From NCBI GenBank assembly GCA_016291915.1, contig JAEEZP010000019.1:1-13237 (forward strand): DNA of 13,237 nucleotides, read 5' to 3'. The notes under the pieces are model-generated. The model ran no database searches. It was not told where the DNA came from and worked only from the letters and a program-made list of their open reading frames with translations. This DNA comes from Prevotella sp. (GTDB lineage Bacteria; Bacteroidota; Bacteroidia; Bacteroidales; Bacteroidaceae). This document shows, piece by piece, positions 13,128-13,237 of the stretch; position 1 is the first letter of the stretch; each line of letters starts with the position of its first letter. The translations under genes and the position numbers were made by a program.

Positions 13128-13237
13128 GATTAGCCGAGTATTGGTGATGGATACCAGACTAATTGTGTACCGATTAGTCGAGTATTAGTGATAGATACTG
13201 GACTAATTGAGTACTGATTAGTCGAGTATTAGTGATA
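13128..13237. repeat. 44-bp tandem repeat with internal dyad, continues past the window
   Basis: Units start at 13128, 13172 and 13216 (the third cut at 22 bases by the window end). Units 1 and 2 differ at 7 of 44 positions; unit 3 matches unit 2 over all 22 visible bases. In unit 2 ATTAGTC pairs with GACTAAT and AGTAT with ATACT around a 9-base loop, forming an imperfect hairpin. The unit also divides into four degenerate 11-mers, each beginning ATT or ATA. Stops in many frames and a length not divisible by 3 show that it is non-coding. It follows the last operon gene by 24 bases, and no separate rho-independent terminator is visible. Confidence 0.85.

Noticed and set aside
13128..13237. CRISPR array
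   Set aside because: The repeats are contiguous with no unique spacers, and no cas gene is nearby. This is a simple tandem repeat.

Overview
The window looks like Bacteroidota chromosome, most likely Prevotella or a close relative. The evidence is Bacteroidetes-type promoters (-7 element TAnnTTTG, often with a TTG or TTTG -33 element), few Shine-Dalgarno sequences, mid-range GC, and gene families typical of that phylum. There is no rRNA, tRNA, insertion sequence, integrase or CRISPR array.

Left end (1-1640). The 5' third of a Na+/phosphate cotransporter gene runs leftwards off the edge. The 341-base stretch between it and the next gene (375-715) holds the transporter's promoter with an 11-bp phased Pho-box-like array (407-456), a 32-codon remnant of a secreted-protein C-terminus (522-620), and a promoter for the next gene. 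A secreted alpha/beta-hydrolase esterase (716-1564, +) follows. It converges on the next operon across a REP-like palindrome.

Minus-strand operon (6116 down to 1640). The order is an exported S8 subtilisin-like protease, xseA and xseB (exonuclease VII large and small subunits), and an RsmF/NOL1-type rRNA m5C methyltransferase. Protease and xseA overlap by ATGA. The xseB-methyltransferase gap is almost wholly a graded 7-bp tandem repeat. A well-formed -33/-7 promoter precedes the protease.

Plus-strand operon (6248 to 13103). Nine tightly packed or overlapping genes read as one unit from a promoter at about 6214: a MATE-family transporter, a cytidylate-kinase-like P-loop protein, a YfcE-like metallophosphoesterase, a 62-residue membrane protein, rmlB, an AT-rich two-TM protein with a basic cytoplasmic domain, an FdtA-type cupin ketoisomerase, a GNAT/FemAB-like acyltransferase and an FdtB-type PLP aminotransferase. 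The last part gives a logical route: dTDP-glucose to the 4-keto-6-deoxy sugar (RmlB), to the 3-keto isomer (FdtA), to a 3-amino-3,6-dideoxyhexose (FdtB), with the GNAT protein in position to N-acylate the amine. The product would be a dTDP-Fuc3NAc- or dTDP-Qui3NAc-like donor for a surface glycan. No rmlA or glycosyltransferase is visible.

Right end (13104-13237). Non-coding DNA carries a 44-bp tandem repeat, each unit containing a dyad, that continues past the window edge. I see no clearly novel defence or mobile system. The most interesting signals are the phased Pho-box-like array, the graded heptamer repeat, the 44-bp dyad repeat, and the amino-sugar operon with an embedded GNAT acyltransferase and two uncharacterised membrane proteins.
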